Origin: Sandaracinus sp.
GTDB taxonomy: Bacteria > Myxococcota_A > Polyangia > Polyangiales > Houyiibacteriaceae
NCBI GenBank assembly: GCA_002699025.1
Contig: PABA01000179.1
Coordinates: 1-57,776 of the forward strand
DNA length: 57,776 nucleotides
Direction of reading: 5' to 3'
Below are positions 17,210 to 25,825 of this stretch, one piece after another; the first letter of the stretch is position 1; each line of letters opens with the position of its first letter. The notes beneath the pieces were generated by a model that searched no databases, was not told where the DNA came from, and was given only the letters and a program-made list of their open reading frames with translations. The position numbers and the translations under genes were made by a program.

Positions 17210-17677
17210 CTACTCCGGCGGCAGCCGCTCCAGCGCCCGCTCGAGCAACACCACCTGCGCCTTCACCGCCTTCTCCCGCGCCACCTCCAGCGGGAAGAAC
17301 GCCGCCCGGTCCACCTCCGGGAAGCGCTGCATGGTCCCGCTCTTCGGCGGCCACTCGAGCTCGAATTCGTTGCTCACCAGCTCCGCCGGGTCCCAGCCGC
17401 CCCGCAGCCGGAACGCCCAGGCGTGGACGTCCTTCTTCGACTGCTTCGCGACGCCCAGGTCCACGTACGCCCGCTCGTCCGTCGGCGGCGCGTAGCCCGT
17501 CTCCTCCTCGAGCTCGCGCCGCGCCGCCGCGAGCAGCTCCTCCCCCGGCTCCGCGAGCCCCTTCGGGATCGACCAGACCCCCGCGTCCCGCCGCCGGAAG
17601 TAGGGGCCGCCCGGGTGCGCGAGGAGCACCTCGTCGCCGCGCACCATCACCAGCCCGGCCGCCACCTGCCGCGGCAT
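17210..17677 (-). CDS. NUDIX hydrolase
   Basis: A 155-residue NUDIX-fold pyrophosphohydrolase. The catalytic box is complete: G at the start of GLAEPGEE, then RELEEETGY, meeting GX5EX7REUXEEXGU. The N-terminus, VAAGLVMVRGDEVLLAHPGGP, and the WSIPKGL element resemble the diadenosine polyphosphate/MutT-like group that predicts an NTP-type substrate; the exact one cannot be read. Its ATG overlaps the mepA stop as ATGA (17675-17679), so the two are translationally coupled. Confidence 0.9.
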   Translation of the reverse strand: MPRQVAAGLVMVRGDEVLLAHPGGPYFRRRDAGVWSIPKGLAEPGEELLAAARRELEEETGYAPPTDERAYVDLGVAKQSKKDVHAWAFRLRGGWDPAELVSNEFELEWPPKSGTMQRFPEVDRAAFFPLEVAREKAVKAQVVLLERALERLPPE

Positions 17678-18681
17678 CAGTCCGCGCGCGCGCGCCGGCG
17701 CCGCCCCCGGCTCTCCTCGGCCGGCTCGGGGCGCGTGAAGTCGAAGTGCTCGTTCAACCCGGGGAGGGGAACGAGGTAGCGGCGCCAGGGGTGCGCCTCG
17801 GGCAGCCACGGCCACCAGGGGCCCCGGTCCCGGCAGCGCCGCCGCCGCTCGCGCACGCCCGCGTCCTCGCTCGGGCAGTAGATGCGCACGTGGAAGTGGT
17901 TCCGGTGCGGGTGGCTCACGCCGGGCGCGATCACGACGCGCTCGATCTGCTCGAGCAGCACCGGGCTCGCGCCCATGCGCCGGGCCGTGCTCATCAGGCG
18001 CCGCCGCACGCTTCGGTGCACGAAGGCGTGCTGCACCGTCGTCTCCGGGTCCTCGATGAGCGCGCGGATGAGCAGGAAGTTCCGCTCGTCGTCGAAGCGG
18101 AGCGGCTGCCGCTCGTGCCCGCTCCGGCCCGAGCGGCGCACGTTCAGAAAGCGCGGCGGCTCGTAGGGGTGCTTCTCGGCGTCGAGCATGTAGAAGCCGA
18201 GGTCGACGTCGCGCCCGTTCTCGTGGGAGCTGTGCCCCGGGATGTTCCCGCCGCCGCGCTTCGAGAGCTCGCCCACGTGCAGGCGCACGGGCCCGAAGGC
18301 GCTCGGCGCTTCGTGGGCGACCCGGGCGGCGGCGCGCTCGACCAGGCCGACGAGCGCGCGCGTGCCCCAGTGGAAGCCGCGCTCGGCCTCGGCCTCCACG
18401 AGGTGCACGCTGTCGCTCGCTTCGAGCCGCACGCCGTCGCCCTCGAGGCGCCCGCGCCAGGGATAGCCCCGCGAGTGATCGTCGACGGCCTCGGGGGCGG
18501 GGTCCGTGGGCGAGACCTCTTCGCGGTCGGGGACGCGCGCGGCCACGGGCGTGGCCGGCGCGGAGGGAGCCGCGTGCGCGGACGTGGGGGCGTCGTCGTC
18601 GTCGGGCGTCGCGTGGACGTCCGGGGAGACGAGGAGGCTCATCGCGAGGAGGGTCGCGGCGCTCGGGACATCGAGGCGCAC
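17677..18681 (-). CDS. mepA: penicillin-insensitive murein endopeptidase MepA
   Basis: Periplasmic zinc endopeptidase (M74) that cuts the D-Ala-meso-DAP cross-link in peptidoglycan. The 334-residue protein has a signal peptide at 1-24 (cut after VHA), an acidic Ala/Pro-rich linker, then the catalytic core: GGNIPGHSSHENGRDVDLGF with the HxxGxDxD zinc site and the second site HPHRNHFHVRIYC. It is longer than E. coli MepA (274) because of the linker and a basic C-terminal tail. The GTG start at 18681 gives the full signal peptide and follows a GATACT box by 8 bases. It overlaps the NUDIX gene downstream. Confidence 0.9.
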   Translation of the reverse strand: MRLDVPSAATLLAMSLLVSPDVHATPDDDDAPTSAHAAPSAPATPVAARVPDREEVSPTDPAPEAVDDHSRGYPWRGRLEGDGVRLEASDSVHLVEAEAERGFHWGTRALVGLVERAAARVAHEAPSAFGPVRLHVGELSKRGGGNIPGHSSHENGRDVDLGFYMLDAEKHPYEPPRFLNVRRSGRSGHERQPLRFDDERNFLLIRALIEDPETTVQHAFVHRSVRRRLMSTARRMGASPVLLEQIERVVIAPGVSHPHRNHFHVRIYCPSEDAGVRERRRRCRDRGPWWPWLPEAHPWRRYLVPLPGLNEHFDFTRPEPAEESRGRRRRARAD

Positions 18682-18689
18682 GGCCCACG

Positions 18690-18695
18690 AGTATC
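18690..18695 (-). promoter_or_regulatory. mepA: -10-like box GATACT, mepA
   Basis: GATACT on the minus strand ends 8 bases before the GTG at 18681. Confidence 0.4.
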
Positions 18696-18738
18696 GAGGG
18701 AGAGACGGGGCCTCGCAAGCTCGCCCGGTTCCGGGCGA

Positions 18739-19785
18739 TCAGGCGGGCCGGGAGGGGCCGCGCGGGTAGAGCCCGGCGACCTCCTCGCCGTAGCCGTTGT
18801 AGACGAGCGTCGGCACCTCGCTCCCGGTGTCGATGAGCCGCTCGCGGGCCTGTGACCAGCGCGGGTGCGGCGTCGCCGGGTCGACGTTCGCGTAGAAGCC
18901 GTACTCCCGGGGCTCGAGGCGGCTCCAGAAGGTCTCCGGGCGGCTCCGCAGCAGCTCGATGCGCGCCACGCTCTTCGCGCTCTTGAAGCCGTACTTCCAC
19001 GGCACGACCAGGCGGATCGGTGCGCCGTGCTGCGGCGGGAGCGGCCGCCCGTACACGCCCGTGGCCAGCATCGCGAGGGGGTGCATGGCCTCGTCGAGCC
19101 GGAGCGCCTCGAAGTAAGGCCAGGGGTACCAGGGCTGGGTGCGCAGGCCGGGCATCTGCGTCGGGTCTTCGGCGCTCACGAAGCGGACGAAGCGCGCCGC
19201 GGAGGTCGGCTCGACCCGCGCGAGGAGCGCCCGCAGCGAGAAGCCCGTCCAGGGGACGACCATCGACCAGGCCTCCACGCAGCGGAAGCGGTAGACGCGC
19301 TCCTCGAGGGGCATGGAGCGCTCGAGCGCGGCCACGTCGAAGGTGCCGGGGCGCGCGACCTCGCCGGCGACCTCGAGGGTCCAGGGCCGGCTCGCGAAGC
19401 CGGCGGCGAGCTCGGCGACGCGCTCCTTGTCCGTCGAGAACTCGTAGAAGTTGTTGTGTCCACCGGCGACGCGGGCCGGGGTGATGGCGCGGCCGACGCG
19501 GTAGGTGGGGTCGCGCGGCGCGGGGTAGACGTCGGGGATCGTCGAGCCGGGCCTGCGCGCCCGGGGGAGGGCTCCGAGCCCACGCTGGTCTCCCGCCTCC
19601 TCGTGCTCCCCGGCCAAGCCCTCGCAGCCTCCGCCGAGCAGCGCTCCGGCCACGCCGAGCCCGAGGGAGCGCAGCACGGCCCGGCGCGCCCTCCAGACGG
19701 GCTCCGGCGTCGCCGCGCGCTCCGGCAGGGCCCAGCGCGGGCGGAGGATGGGCGCGGGGGCGCGGCGAGGACGGCGTCGGCTCAC
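18739..19785 (-). CDS. msrP: protein-methionine-sulfoxide reductase catalytic subunit MsrP (YedY)
   Basis: Periplasmic molybdopterin enzyme that repairs oxidised methionine in envelope proteins; 348 residues. A twin-arginine-like signal, RRAVLRSLGLGVAGALL, ends with GGGC, so a Tat-exported and possibly lipidated form is likely. Family marks are FYEFSTDKERV, RCVEAWSMVVPW with the molybdenum-ligand Cys, GQ/PQHGAPIRLVVPWKYGFK and the C-terminal VDPATPHPRWSQA. The GTG start at 19785 follows AGGAGACGAG. The usual membrane haem partner MsrQ is not found nearby. It is divergent from the SGNH-type lipoprotein gene. Confidence 0.93.
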   Translation of the reverse strand: MSRRRPRRAPAPILRPRWALPERAATPEPVWRARRAVLRSLGLGVAGALLGGGCEGLAGEHEEAGDQRGLGALPRARRPGSTIPDVYPAPRDPTYRVGRAITPARVAGGHNNFYEFSTDKERVAELAAGFASRPWTLEVAGEVARPGTFDVAALERSMPLEERVYRFRCVEAWSMVVPWTGFSLRALLARVEPTSAARFVRFVSAEDPTQMPGLRTQPWYPWPYFEALRLDEAMHPLAMLATGVYGRPLPPQHGAPIRLVVPWKYGFKSAKSVARIELLRSRPETFWSRLEPREYGFYANVDPATPHPRWSQARERLIDTGSEVPTLVYNGYGEEVAGLYPRGPSRPA

Positions 19786-19917
19786 CTCGTCTCCTACGCT
19801 CGGGCCGGTGACCCGTTTCGTCCAGCCCCGGGGCCCGCTCCGGCGCCGCGATGTCGACGAGGCGCCAGCCGCGCGGTAGATCCGTCGGTGGCCGGTCCCG
19901 CCGGGGCCGCTCCCGCC

Positions 19918-21366
19918 ATGACCCCGCTCGCCCACGCCGCGCTCCTCCTCCTCTCGCTCGCGCTGCTCGCGCCCTGCGGCACGCCCGACGTGGACGCCCC
20001 CGTCGAGGAGGAGACCCCCGGCGGCGAGCGCGTCGAGGCGAGCGCGGCGCCCGTGTCGGCGTCCGCCGAGGCCCCGGCCGGGGGATCGGCCGCCGAGGTC
20101 GTGGCCCCCGAGCCCGTCGAGCCTCCTGCCCCGGCGCCGCCCCCCGATCCGGTCCTCGCGCTGGAGGCGCAGAGCATCCACGCCCCGCTGACGTCAGCCG
20201 TCGCCCAGCGCATCCGCGCCGTCGCCGCGCGCCGTGAGCTCCGCGACGACGTCTTCGCCAAGCTCGGCGGCTCGAGCGTGGAGAGCCACGCCTTCCTCCA
20301 CTGCTTCTCCCGCGACGACCTCGTCGACCTCGGCGGCCGCGACGACCTCCGAGAGACCCTCGAGCTCTTCCGCGGTGGCCGCGCCGGCGGCAGCAACCCC
20401 TACCGTCGCGAGAGCGTCGCCGCGGGCGTCGGCTGGTCGCTCCGCCAGGGCCTCGCCGGTCGCCCGCCGCGCGCTCTCCAGGAGATCCGCGAGACCCGCG
20501 CCCGCTGGGCCCTGGCCTTCTTCGGGGGCAACGACGTGCAGGCCCGCGACCCCTACACCTTCGCCGAGCGCCTCGCGAAGCTGAGCGATCAGCTCGAGCG
20601 CCAGGGCGTGGTCCCGGTCCTCGGCGCCGTGCTCCCGCGCGGCGACGACCCGGAGATGGACGTCTGGGCCCGCCGCTACAACCGCATCAGCCGCTCGCTC
20701 GCCCGCGCCCTGGCGCTCCCCTACATCGACTTCGACCTCGCCGTGCGCGACCTGCCGCACCAGGGCCTCGCCGGCGACGGCGTGCACCCGAACGTCCACC
20801 AGGTCGACGGCCGCGGGCGCCCCTGCGTCTTCGACGAGGTCGGGCTCACGCACGGCCAGAACCAGCGCAACCTGCGCACGCTCGAGGCCCTCGACCGGCT
20901 GCGGCGCGTGCTCGCCGGCGAGGAGCCGCCGGACCCGGAGCCGGCGCCGCTCTTCGGGGGCGGGACGGCCGACGAGCCGCTCCGCGTCGCGACCATGCCC
21001 TTCGGCGATCGGCAGCCCTACGCGGTGCTGACGGCCCAGCTCGACGGCTACGCCTGCGAGCCGACACGCGAGGTGCGGACGCCGGGGGAGGCGCCCGGGC
21101 CGGAGCGGGTCTACCGGGTGCGCGTGGAGGAGCCGACCCGCGTGCTCGTCGCCGGCTTCGCGCGCCGGGGCGAGGCCCGCGTCTACCTGCTCGGGGACGC
21201 GCCGGACCCCGCGAGCTGCGTTCGCTTCGGTGACGCCTTCGAGGTCGAGCTGAGCCCGGGCGTGCACCACTTCGTCGTCGAGTCCATGGCGCCCGCGCGG
21301 CGCCGCGAGGACGCGGACGTCGTCTTCCTCCTCGACGCCGCCGTCGAGGACGCGACCGAGGGCTGA
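19918..21366 (+). CDS. SGNH/GDSL hydrolase-like lipoprotein
   Basis: A 482-residue lipoprotein (LAPC, Cys20) with a Pro/Glu/Ala-rich linker to about residue 80. The core keeps parts of the SGNH esterase pattern: a Ser-containing KLGGSSVESHAF in the place of block I, FFGGNDVQ for block III and DGVHPN, with the Asp/His pair, for block V. Block I is GSS rather than GDS, so activity is not certain. The C-terminal 130 residues form an extra beta domain. The family acts on ester bonds of polysaccharides or lipids. It is probably monocistronic. Confidence 0.75.
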   Translation: MTPLAHAALLLLSLALLAPCGTPDVDAPVEEETPGGERVEASAAPVSASAEAPAGGSAAEVVAPEPVEPPAPAPPPDPVLALEAQSIHAPLTSAVAQRIRAVAARRELRDDVFAKLGGSSVESHAFLHCFSRDDLVDLGGRDDLRETLELFRGGRAGGSNPYRRESVAAGVGWSLRQGLAGRPPRALQEIRETRARWALAFFGGNDVQARDPYTFAERLAKLSDQLERQGVVPVLGAVLPRGDDPEMDVWARRYNRISRSLARALALPYIDFDLAVRDLPHQGLAGDGVHPNVHQVDGRGRPCVFDEVGLTHGQNQRNLRTLEALDRLRRVLAGEEPPDPEPAPLFGGGTADEPLRVATMPFGDRQPYAVLTAQLDGYACEPTREVRTPGEAPGPERVYRVRVEEPTRVLVAGFARRGEARVYLLGDAPDPASCVRFGDAFEVELSPGVHHFVVESMAPARRREDADVVFLLDAAVEDATEG

Positions 21367-21538
21367 GCGGCCGCGCCTCTCCTCCCGGGTCGGGCGCCTT
21401 CGCCGTCGCTCGCGGCCCGTGATGCGCTGGGGGCTTCGGACCCCCGCCGGGTGTCTCCCCGAGCGTTACACCCGCCCTGCGGATCCGGGGGATCCGGCGC
21501 GCACCCCGGTCGGAACGCCGGTTGCAACTCTTTCGCGC

Positions 21539-22864
21539 GTGGTCACCTCCCCCTCCCTCGCCGCACCCCTCCGCCGGCGCCGCCCCACGCTCCCCGGCGG
21601 CTCCGACACCCGCCCCGACGGCATGCGCCGCTCCCGCCGCGCCTTCCGCCGCTGGCCCGCCATCGCGGGCCGCTTCCGCCCCATCGGCGACCTGGCCCGT
21701 GGCGGCATGGGGCGCATCCTGCGCTGCGAGGACGCCCACTCGGGCGAGGTCGTCGCCGTGAAGGTGGCGCTCCCCGAAGACGTCGGCGGCGCGAGCTGGC
21801 GGCAGCGCTTCGAGCGCGAATGCCTCGCCGCCTCCCGCGTGCGGAGCGAGCACGTGCCCCGCGTCGTCGACGTCGGCGAAGACCCGGAGGTCGGCCCCTA
21901 CCTCGCCATGGAGCTCCTCGAAGGCGAGACCCTCTCCCGTCGCCTCTCCGCGGGGGGCGCCCTCGACGCGCGCGAGGCCATCTCCCTCGGCATCCAGCTC
22001 GCGGACGCGCTCCTCACCATCCGCGCGGCCGGCATCCTCCACCGCGACCTGAAGCCCTCCAACGTCCAGCTCGTCCCCACGCCGGGCGGCCTCCCGCGGG
22101 TCGTCCTGCTCGACTTCGGCATCTGCCGCTTCGTCGACGAGCTCGCCGATGGCCACGGCCGGCTGACGGCGCCCGGACGCCCCGTCGGGACGCTCCGCTA
22201 CATGGCCCCCGAGCGCCTCTTCGAGCCGGAGCGCGTCGACACGCCCGCCGACGTCTACGGCCTCGGCGCCGTCCTCTTCGTCGCGCTCACGGGGCGCCGC
22301 CCCTTCCCGCACGTGCGCCGCGGCTCCACCCGCGCGCTGATCGAGGCCATCGTCGCCGGCGATCACCCCGAGCCCCGCGAGCTGGCGCCCGCCGTCCCGG
22401 AGGCGCTCTCCGCGCTGGTGGGCTCGACCATGGACCGCGACCCCGAGGCCCGGCCGACGCTCGCGGAGTTTCGCGACGCGCTCCTCGAGCTCGAGGATCC
22501 GACCGAGCTCGACCTCCGCCCGCCGCCCTTCGTGCGCACGCCGCGCGACGCCGCCCCGCGCGCGCCCAGCGCCCCGCCGGCCCCTCCGAAGGCGGTCGCG
22601 GCGGCCCGGGAGCGCGCGCCCATCGACCCCTGCGCAGAGACCGTGCCGGCCATGTCGCTCGCCCGCGGGCCGGGGCGCCGCGGCTGGCGGACCGCCACGC
22701 TCCCGGGGGCCGGAGCCTCACGGCGACCGACCCTTCCCGCCTGGCAGCTCGCGCGGGCCCCCGTCGCGCCCGTCGTCGCGCCCCCACGGCTCGGCCGGGT
22801 GGCGGCGTTCCTCCGCTGGCTGGGCGACCTCCTCGGCTCCCTCGGCGTCTACCGGCGCGCCTGA
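21539..22864 (+). CDS. Hanks-type Ser/Thr protein kinase (soluble)
   Basis: A 441-residue kinase. The domain spans about 43-300, with a Gly-rich loop variant (LARGGMGRI), VAVKV lysine near 75, the catalytic loop HRDLKPSN near 168, DFG near 193 and APERL near 225. The tail is Pro/Ala/Arg-rich and no membrane helix is seen. The start is set by codon use: from the GTG at 21539 nearly every codon ends in G or C, while the 40 codons before it, open in frame back to 21419, often end in A or T. An ATG at 21623 is the fallback. Substrates are unknown; myxobacteria have many such kinases. Confidence 0.88.
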   Translation: MVTSPSLAAPLRRRRPTLPGGSDTRPDGMRRSRRAFRRWPAIAGRFRPIGDLARGGMGRILRCEDAHSGEVVAVKVALPEDVGGASWRQRFERECLAASRVRSEHVPRVVDVGEDPEVGPYLAMELLEGETLSRRLSAGGALDAREAISLGIQLADALLTIRAAGILHRDLKPSNVQLVPTPGGLPRVVLLDFGICRFVDELADGHGRLTAPGRPVGTLRYMAPERLFEPERVDTPADVYGLGAVLFVALTGRRPFPHVRRGSTRALIEAIVAGDHPEPRELAPAVPEALSALVGSTMDRDPEARPTLAEFRDALLELEDPTELDLRPPPFVRTPRDAAPRAPSAPPAPPKAVAAARERAPIDPCAETVPAMSLARGPGRRGWRTATLPGAGASRRPTLPAWQLARAPVAPVVAPPRLGRVAAFLRWLGDLLGSLGVYRRA

Positions 22865-22871
22865 GGAGCGA

Positions 22872-22887
22872 GGCGCGCGAGCGCGCC
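22872..22887. terminator. GC hairpin between convergent genes
   Basis: GGCGCGC, GA, GCGCGCC is a perfect 7-base inverted repeat between the stop codons of the kinase and the anti-sigma gene. It has no T run, so it is at most a weak bidirectional terminator. Confidence 0.4.
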
Positions 22888-22919
22888 GGGAGGAGGCGAG
22901 GGCGACCCGCTGCGATCGA

Positions 22920-23666
22920 TCAGTCGCGGTGGCGGAGCGCCGCCTCGAGGAGCCCGACGCCGACCACGTAGAGCGCCACCACCCCCGCGTGGCCGGCGAG
23001 GAGGTGCGCCGGCCCGCCCGTGGGGCAGTGCAGCTCGAGGACCAGGTTGCCGGCGAGCCCTGCCGCCGAGGCCGCGACCACCCGTGAGAGCGGGCTCCCG
23101 CGGTCGAGCAGGCGGAGCGCCGCGTAGACGGGCACGCCGACCAGGAAGCCGTAGACCAGGCAGGGCAGCGCGTGCGACCCGAGCGCCCGGCCGGCCTCCG
23201 GGAGCGCCGCGTGCGCGTGGTAGCCGGGCACGACCGCCAGCACCACCGTCGCCGCGAGGCTCGCGGCCGTGAGCGCCGCCACCTGCCAGCGCGGGAGCGG
23301 CGGCCGGTGGGTCGGCCGGAGCGCGGCGAAGACCGCGAGGAGCACCAGCACGCCGAGGCTCCCGAAGCTCGCGGCGAGCAAGCCGGGCCCGTAGGTGCCG
23401 AGATCCGGCCGCGTCCCCAGGAGGAGGTTCGCGGCGATCACCCCGAGGACCGCGAGCAGCCCGAGGAGCCGCCGCCGGGGCGTGCTCTGGGCCTTCAGCC
23501 GGAAGCTCGGCGAGCGCTCCGCGTCCTCCACGCGCTCGCGCACGCCGGCGAAGAGCCCGTCCAGGTCGAGCTCCGGCGTCGCCTCCGGCCGGCCCAGCAG
23601 CGCCTCGAGCTCGGCGCGGCGCTCGTCGGCGGCCGTCTCCGGGCGGACCCCGCTCGCCCCGCTCAC
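22920..23666 (-). CDS. six-helix NrsF-like putative anti-sigma factor
   Basis: A 248-residue protein with a soluble N-terminus of about 70 residues and six predicted membrane helices. The end of helix 5 reads LVLELHCPTGGPAHLLAGHAG, whose His, Cys-Pro and second His pattern is typical of the NrsF/DUF1109 anti-sigma family. Its GTG overlaps the sigma gene stop by four bases (GTGA at 23663-23666), which fits an anti-sigma of the ECF factor upstream. Family assignment is from pattern memory and moderately sure; the pairing is well supported by the overlap. Confidence 0.72.
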   Translation of the reverse strand: MSGASGVRPETAADERRAELEALLGRPEATPELDLDGLFAGVRERVEDAERSPSFRLKAQSTPRRRLLGLLAVLGVIAANLLLGTRPDLGTYGPGLLAASFGSLGVLVLLAVFAALRPTHRPPLPRWQVAALTAASLAATVVLAVVPGYHAHAALPEAGRALGSHALPCLVYGFLVGVPVYAALRLLDRGSPLSRVVAASAAGLAGNLVLELHCPTGGPAHLLAGHAGVVALYVVGVGLLEAALRHRD

Positions 23667-24205
23667 CCTGCGATCTCCTTCAGGAGCTCCTTGAGCTTCG
23701 TGTAGGCCCGATGCGCCCGCACCCGCACGGCCCCCTCCGTGCTCCCCACGATCTCGGCCACCTCGCGGTAGGGCCGCTCCTGGAACCAGTGCAGCTCGAT
23801 CACCTCGCGCTGCGTCGGCGGCAGCTTCTCCAGGGCCGCCCGCACGTGGAGCGCGCGCTCGGCCAGCTCGAGCCGCGAGCGCTCGGCCTGCGGCGCCTGC
23901 TGCCGCTCGACGTCCAGGTCCACGTGCTTGCGCCGCTTCTTCTTCCGCCAATGCTCGCGCACGAGGTTCATGGCGATCGTGAGCAGCCAGGGCCGGAGCT
24001 TCGAGTCCAGGCGGAAGTCGTTCCGCGCGCCGTGGAGCTTGAAGAAGGTCTGCTGCGTGATCTCCCGCGCGAGCTCCTCGTCCTTCAGGTGCCGGCGCGT
24101 CATGCCGTAGACGATCGGCGCGTAGCGCGCGAAGAGCTCCCGGAACGCCGCCTCGTCGCCCCCGACGTACGCGCGCATCAGCTCCTCGTCGGTCCGCTCC
24201 CCCAT
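23663..24205 (-). CDS. ECF-family RNA polymerase sigma factor
   Basis: A 180-residue sigma factor with region 2 (YVGGDEAAFRELFARYAPIVYG, split motif) and its -10-recognition stretch KLRPWLLTIAMNLVREHWR, then region 4 (LPPTQREVIELHWFQ, YREVAEIVGSTEGAVRVRAHR). A basic linker, KKKRRK, joins them. The ATG at 24205 is chosen over an in-frame ATG at 24283 because a TATAGT box lies between. It is coupled to the anti-sigma gene by overlap. The target regulon cannot be read; the divergent GS-family operon 220 bases away is an obvious candidate. Confidence 0.92.
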   Translation of the reverse strand: MGERTDEELMRAYVGGDEAAFRELFARYAPIVYGMTRRHLKDEELAREITQQTFFKLHGARNDFRLDSKLRPWLLTIAMNLVREHWRKKKRRKHVDLDVERQQAPQAERSRLELAERALHVRAALEKLPPTQREVIELHWFQERPYREVAEIVGSTEGAVRVRAHRAYTKLKELLKEIAG

Positions 24206-24215
24206 CGGCGCGGCG

Positions 24216-24221
24216 ACTATA
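24216..24221 (-). promoter_or_regulatory. -10-like box TATAGT, sigma factor gene
   Basis: TATAGT on the minus strand ends 10 bases before the ATG at 24205, among the best -10 matches in the window. Confidence 0.45.
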
Positions 24222-24424
24222 GCGCTCCGGCTCCGGGCGCGAGAGGGGAGGGCGGCGTCGAGGGGGAGGGCGAGGCTCGTCACGTCGGGGCCTACGTCTG
24301 CGCCACCTCACGCGTTACGGAGGGGCGGAAATGCCCCTTTCCAGCCCCCGGGGGGGTTGCCCTATCCTCGGCGCTCCCCCGCCCCGGCCCGCGCCGGCGC
24401 GCCGCGGGGAGGAGGCAGGCGAAG

Positions 24425-25825
24425 ATGACGGGTGCCACCAGCGAGAGCGCGAGCGACGTGCCGACGACCCCCGAGGAGCTCCGCGCCCGCTTCGAGGAGC
24501 GGGGCATCCGCAAGGTGAAGGTCGGCGGCTTCGACGTGGACGGCGTGCTCCGCGGCAAGCTCATCTCGCTGGCGAAGTTCTGGTCCGCCGTCGAGAAGGG
24601 CTTCGGCTTCTGCGACGTCATCTTCGGCTGGGACATCGCCGACAACCTCTACGACAACGTCGCCGTCACGGGCTGGGCCAGCGGCTACCCGGACGCGCTC
24701 GCGAAGATCGACCTCTCGACGTTCCGCGTGCTCCCCTACGAGCCCGACACGGCCTGCTTCCTCGTCGACTTCCACACCCCCGAGGGCAAGCCCCACCCGG
24801 CCTGCCCGCGCGGCCTCCTCAAGCGCGTCGCCGCCCGCGCCGAGAGCGCCGGCTACCGCCCGGTGTTCTCCGGCGAGCTCGAGTTCTGGGTCTTCCGCGA
24901 GAGCCCCGAGAGCCTCCGCGAGAAGGGGTACCGCCAGCTCACGCCGCTCAGCCCCGGCATGTTCGGCTACTCCTGGCTCCGCGAGGTCCAGCACGCGCCC
25001 TTCGTCCACGACGTCCTCGACACGATGAAGGACTTCCGCATCGACGTGGAGGGCCTGCACACGGAGACGGGCCCCGGCGTCTGGGAGGCCGCGATCCGCT
25101 ACGCGGACGTCATCGAGGCGGCCGATCAGGCGGCGCTCTTCAAGACGACCATGAAGCAGATCTGCCACCGCCACGGGCTGGCCGTGACCTTCATGGCGAA
25201 GTGGAGCCCGGACCTCCCCGGCTCGAGCGGCCACCTCCACCAGTCGCTCTGGGACTCGACCCGCGAGACGAACCTCTTCGCCGACCCGAAGGACCCGACG
25301 GGCCTCTCGAGCCTGGCCCAGCACTACGTCGCCGGCCTCGTCACCACGGCCCCCGATCTCACGGCGCTCTACTCCCCCTTCATCAACTCCTTCCGCCGCT
25401 ACGTGCCCGGCATGTGGGCGCCGCTGACCTCGACCTGGGGCATCGAGAACCGCACCTGCAGCGTGCGCGTGATCAACGGCCCGGGCGCGAGCGCCGCGCG
25501 CGCCGAGCTCCGCCAGACGGCCGCCGACCTGAACCCCTACGTCGCCATGGCGACGGCCCTCGGCGCGGGCCTCCACGGCATCGAGAAGGCCGTGGACCTG
25601 CCCCCGGAGACGAAGGGCGACGCCACCGGCGAGGCGGCCCAGGGGCCGGCGCTCCCGCAGACCCTCGACCAGGCCGTGCGCATGCTCCGCGAGAGCGAGG
25701 CCGCGCGCGCGATCCTCGGCGAGGGCTTCGTCGACCACTACGCGCGGACGCGCGAGTGGGAGGTCCGCGAGCACCGCAAGAGCGTCAGCCAGTGGGAGCT
25801 CGAGCGCTACTTCGAGGGCGTATGA
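24425..25825 (+). CDS. glutamine synthetase family ligase
   Basis: ATP-dependent amide ligase of the GS fold, 466 residues. Active-site elements are present: the ExE pair in SGELEFWVF near 150, ETGPGVWEAAI near 220, the catalytic His in GHLHQSL near 268, and GIENRTCSVR in the ATP/phosphate site. Sequence style is nearer to gamma-glutamyl-polyamine or other amine synthetases than to GlnA: it lacks the GlnA adenylylation region. The ATG follows GGGGAGGAGG at about 24407-24415. It overlaps the next gene as ATGA, heading an operon. The amine it condenses with glutamate is unknown. Confidence 0.85.
   Translation: MTGATSESASDVPTTPEELRARFEERGIRKVKVGGFDVDGVLRGKLISLAKFWSAVEKGFGFCDVIFGWDIADNLYDNVAVTGWASGYPDALAKIDLSTFRVLPYEPDTACFLVDFHTPEGKPHPACPRGLLKRVAARAESAGYRPVFSGELEFWVFRESPESLREKGYRQLTPLSPGMFGYSWLREVQHAPFVHDVLDTMKDFRIDVEGLHTETGPGVWEAAIRYADVIEAADQAALFKTTMKQICHRHGLAVTFMAKWSPDLPGSSGHLHQSLWDSTRETNLFADPKDPTGLSSLAQHYVAGLVTTAPDLTALYSPFINSFRRYVPGMWAPLTSTWGIENRTCSVRVINGPGASAARAELRQTAADLNPYVAMATALGAGLHGIEKAVDLPPETKGDATGEAAQGPALPQTLDQAVRMLRESEAARAILGEGFVDHYARTREWEVREHRKSVSQWELERYFEGV

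Noticed and set aside
21419-21538. Kinase start at the ATG at 21419
   Set aside because: The 40 extra codons often end in A or T, unlike the gene body, so they are probably untranslated.
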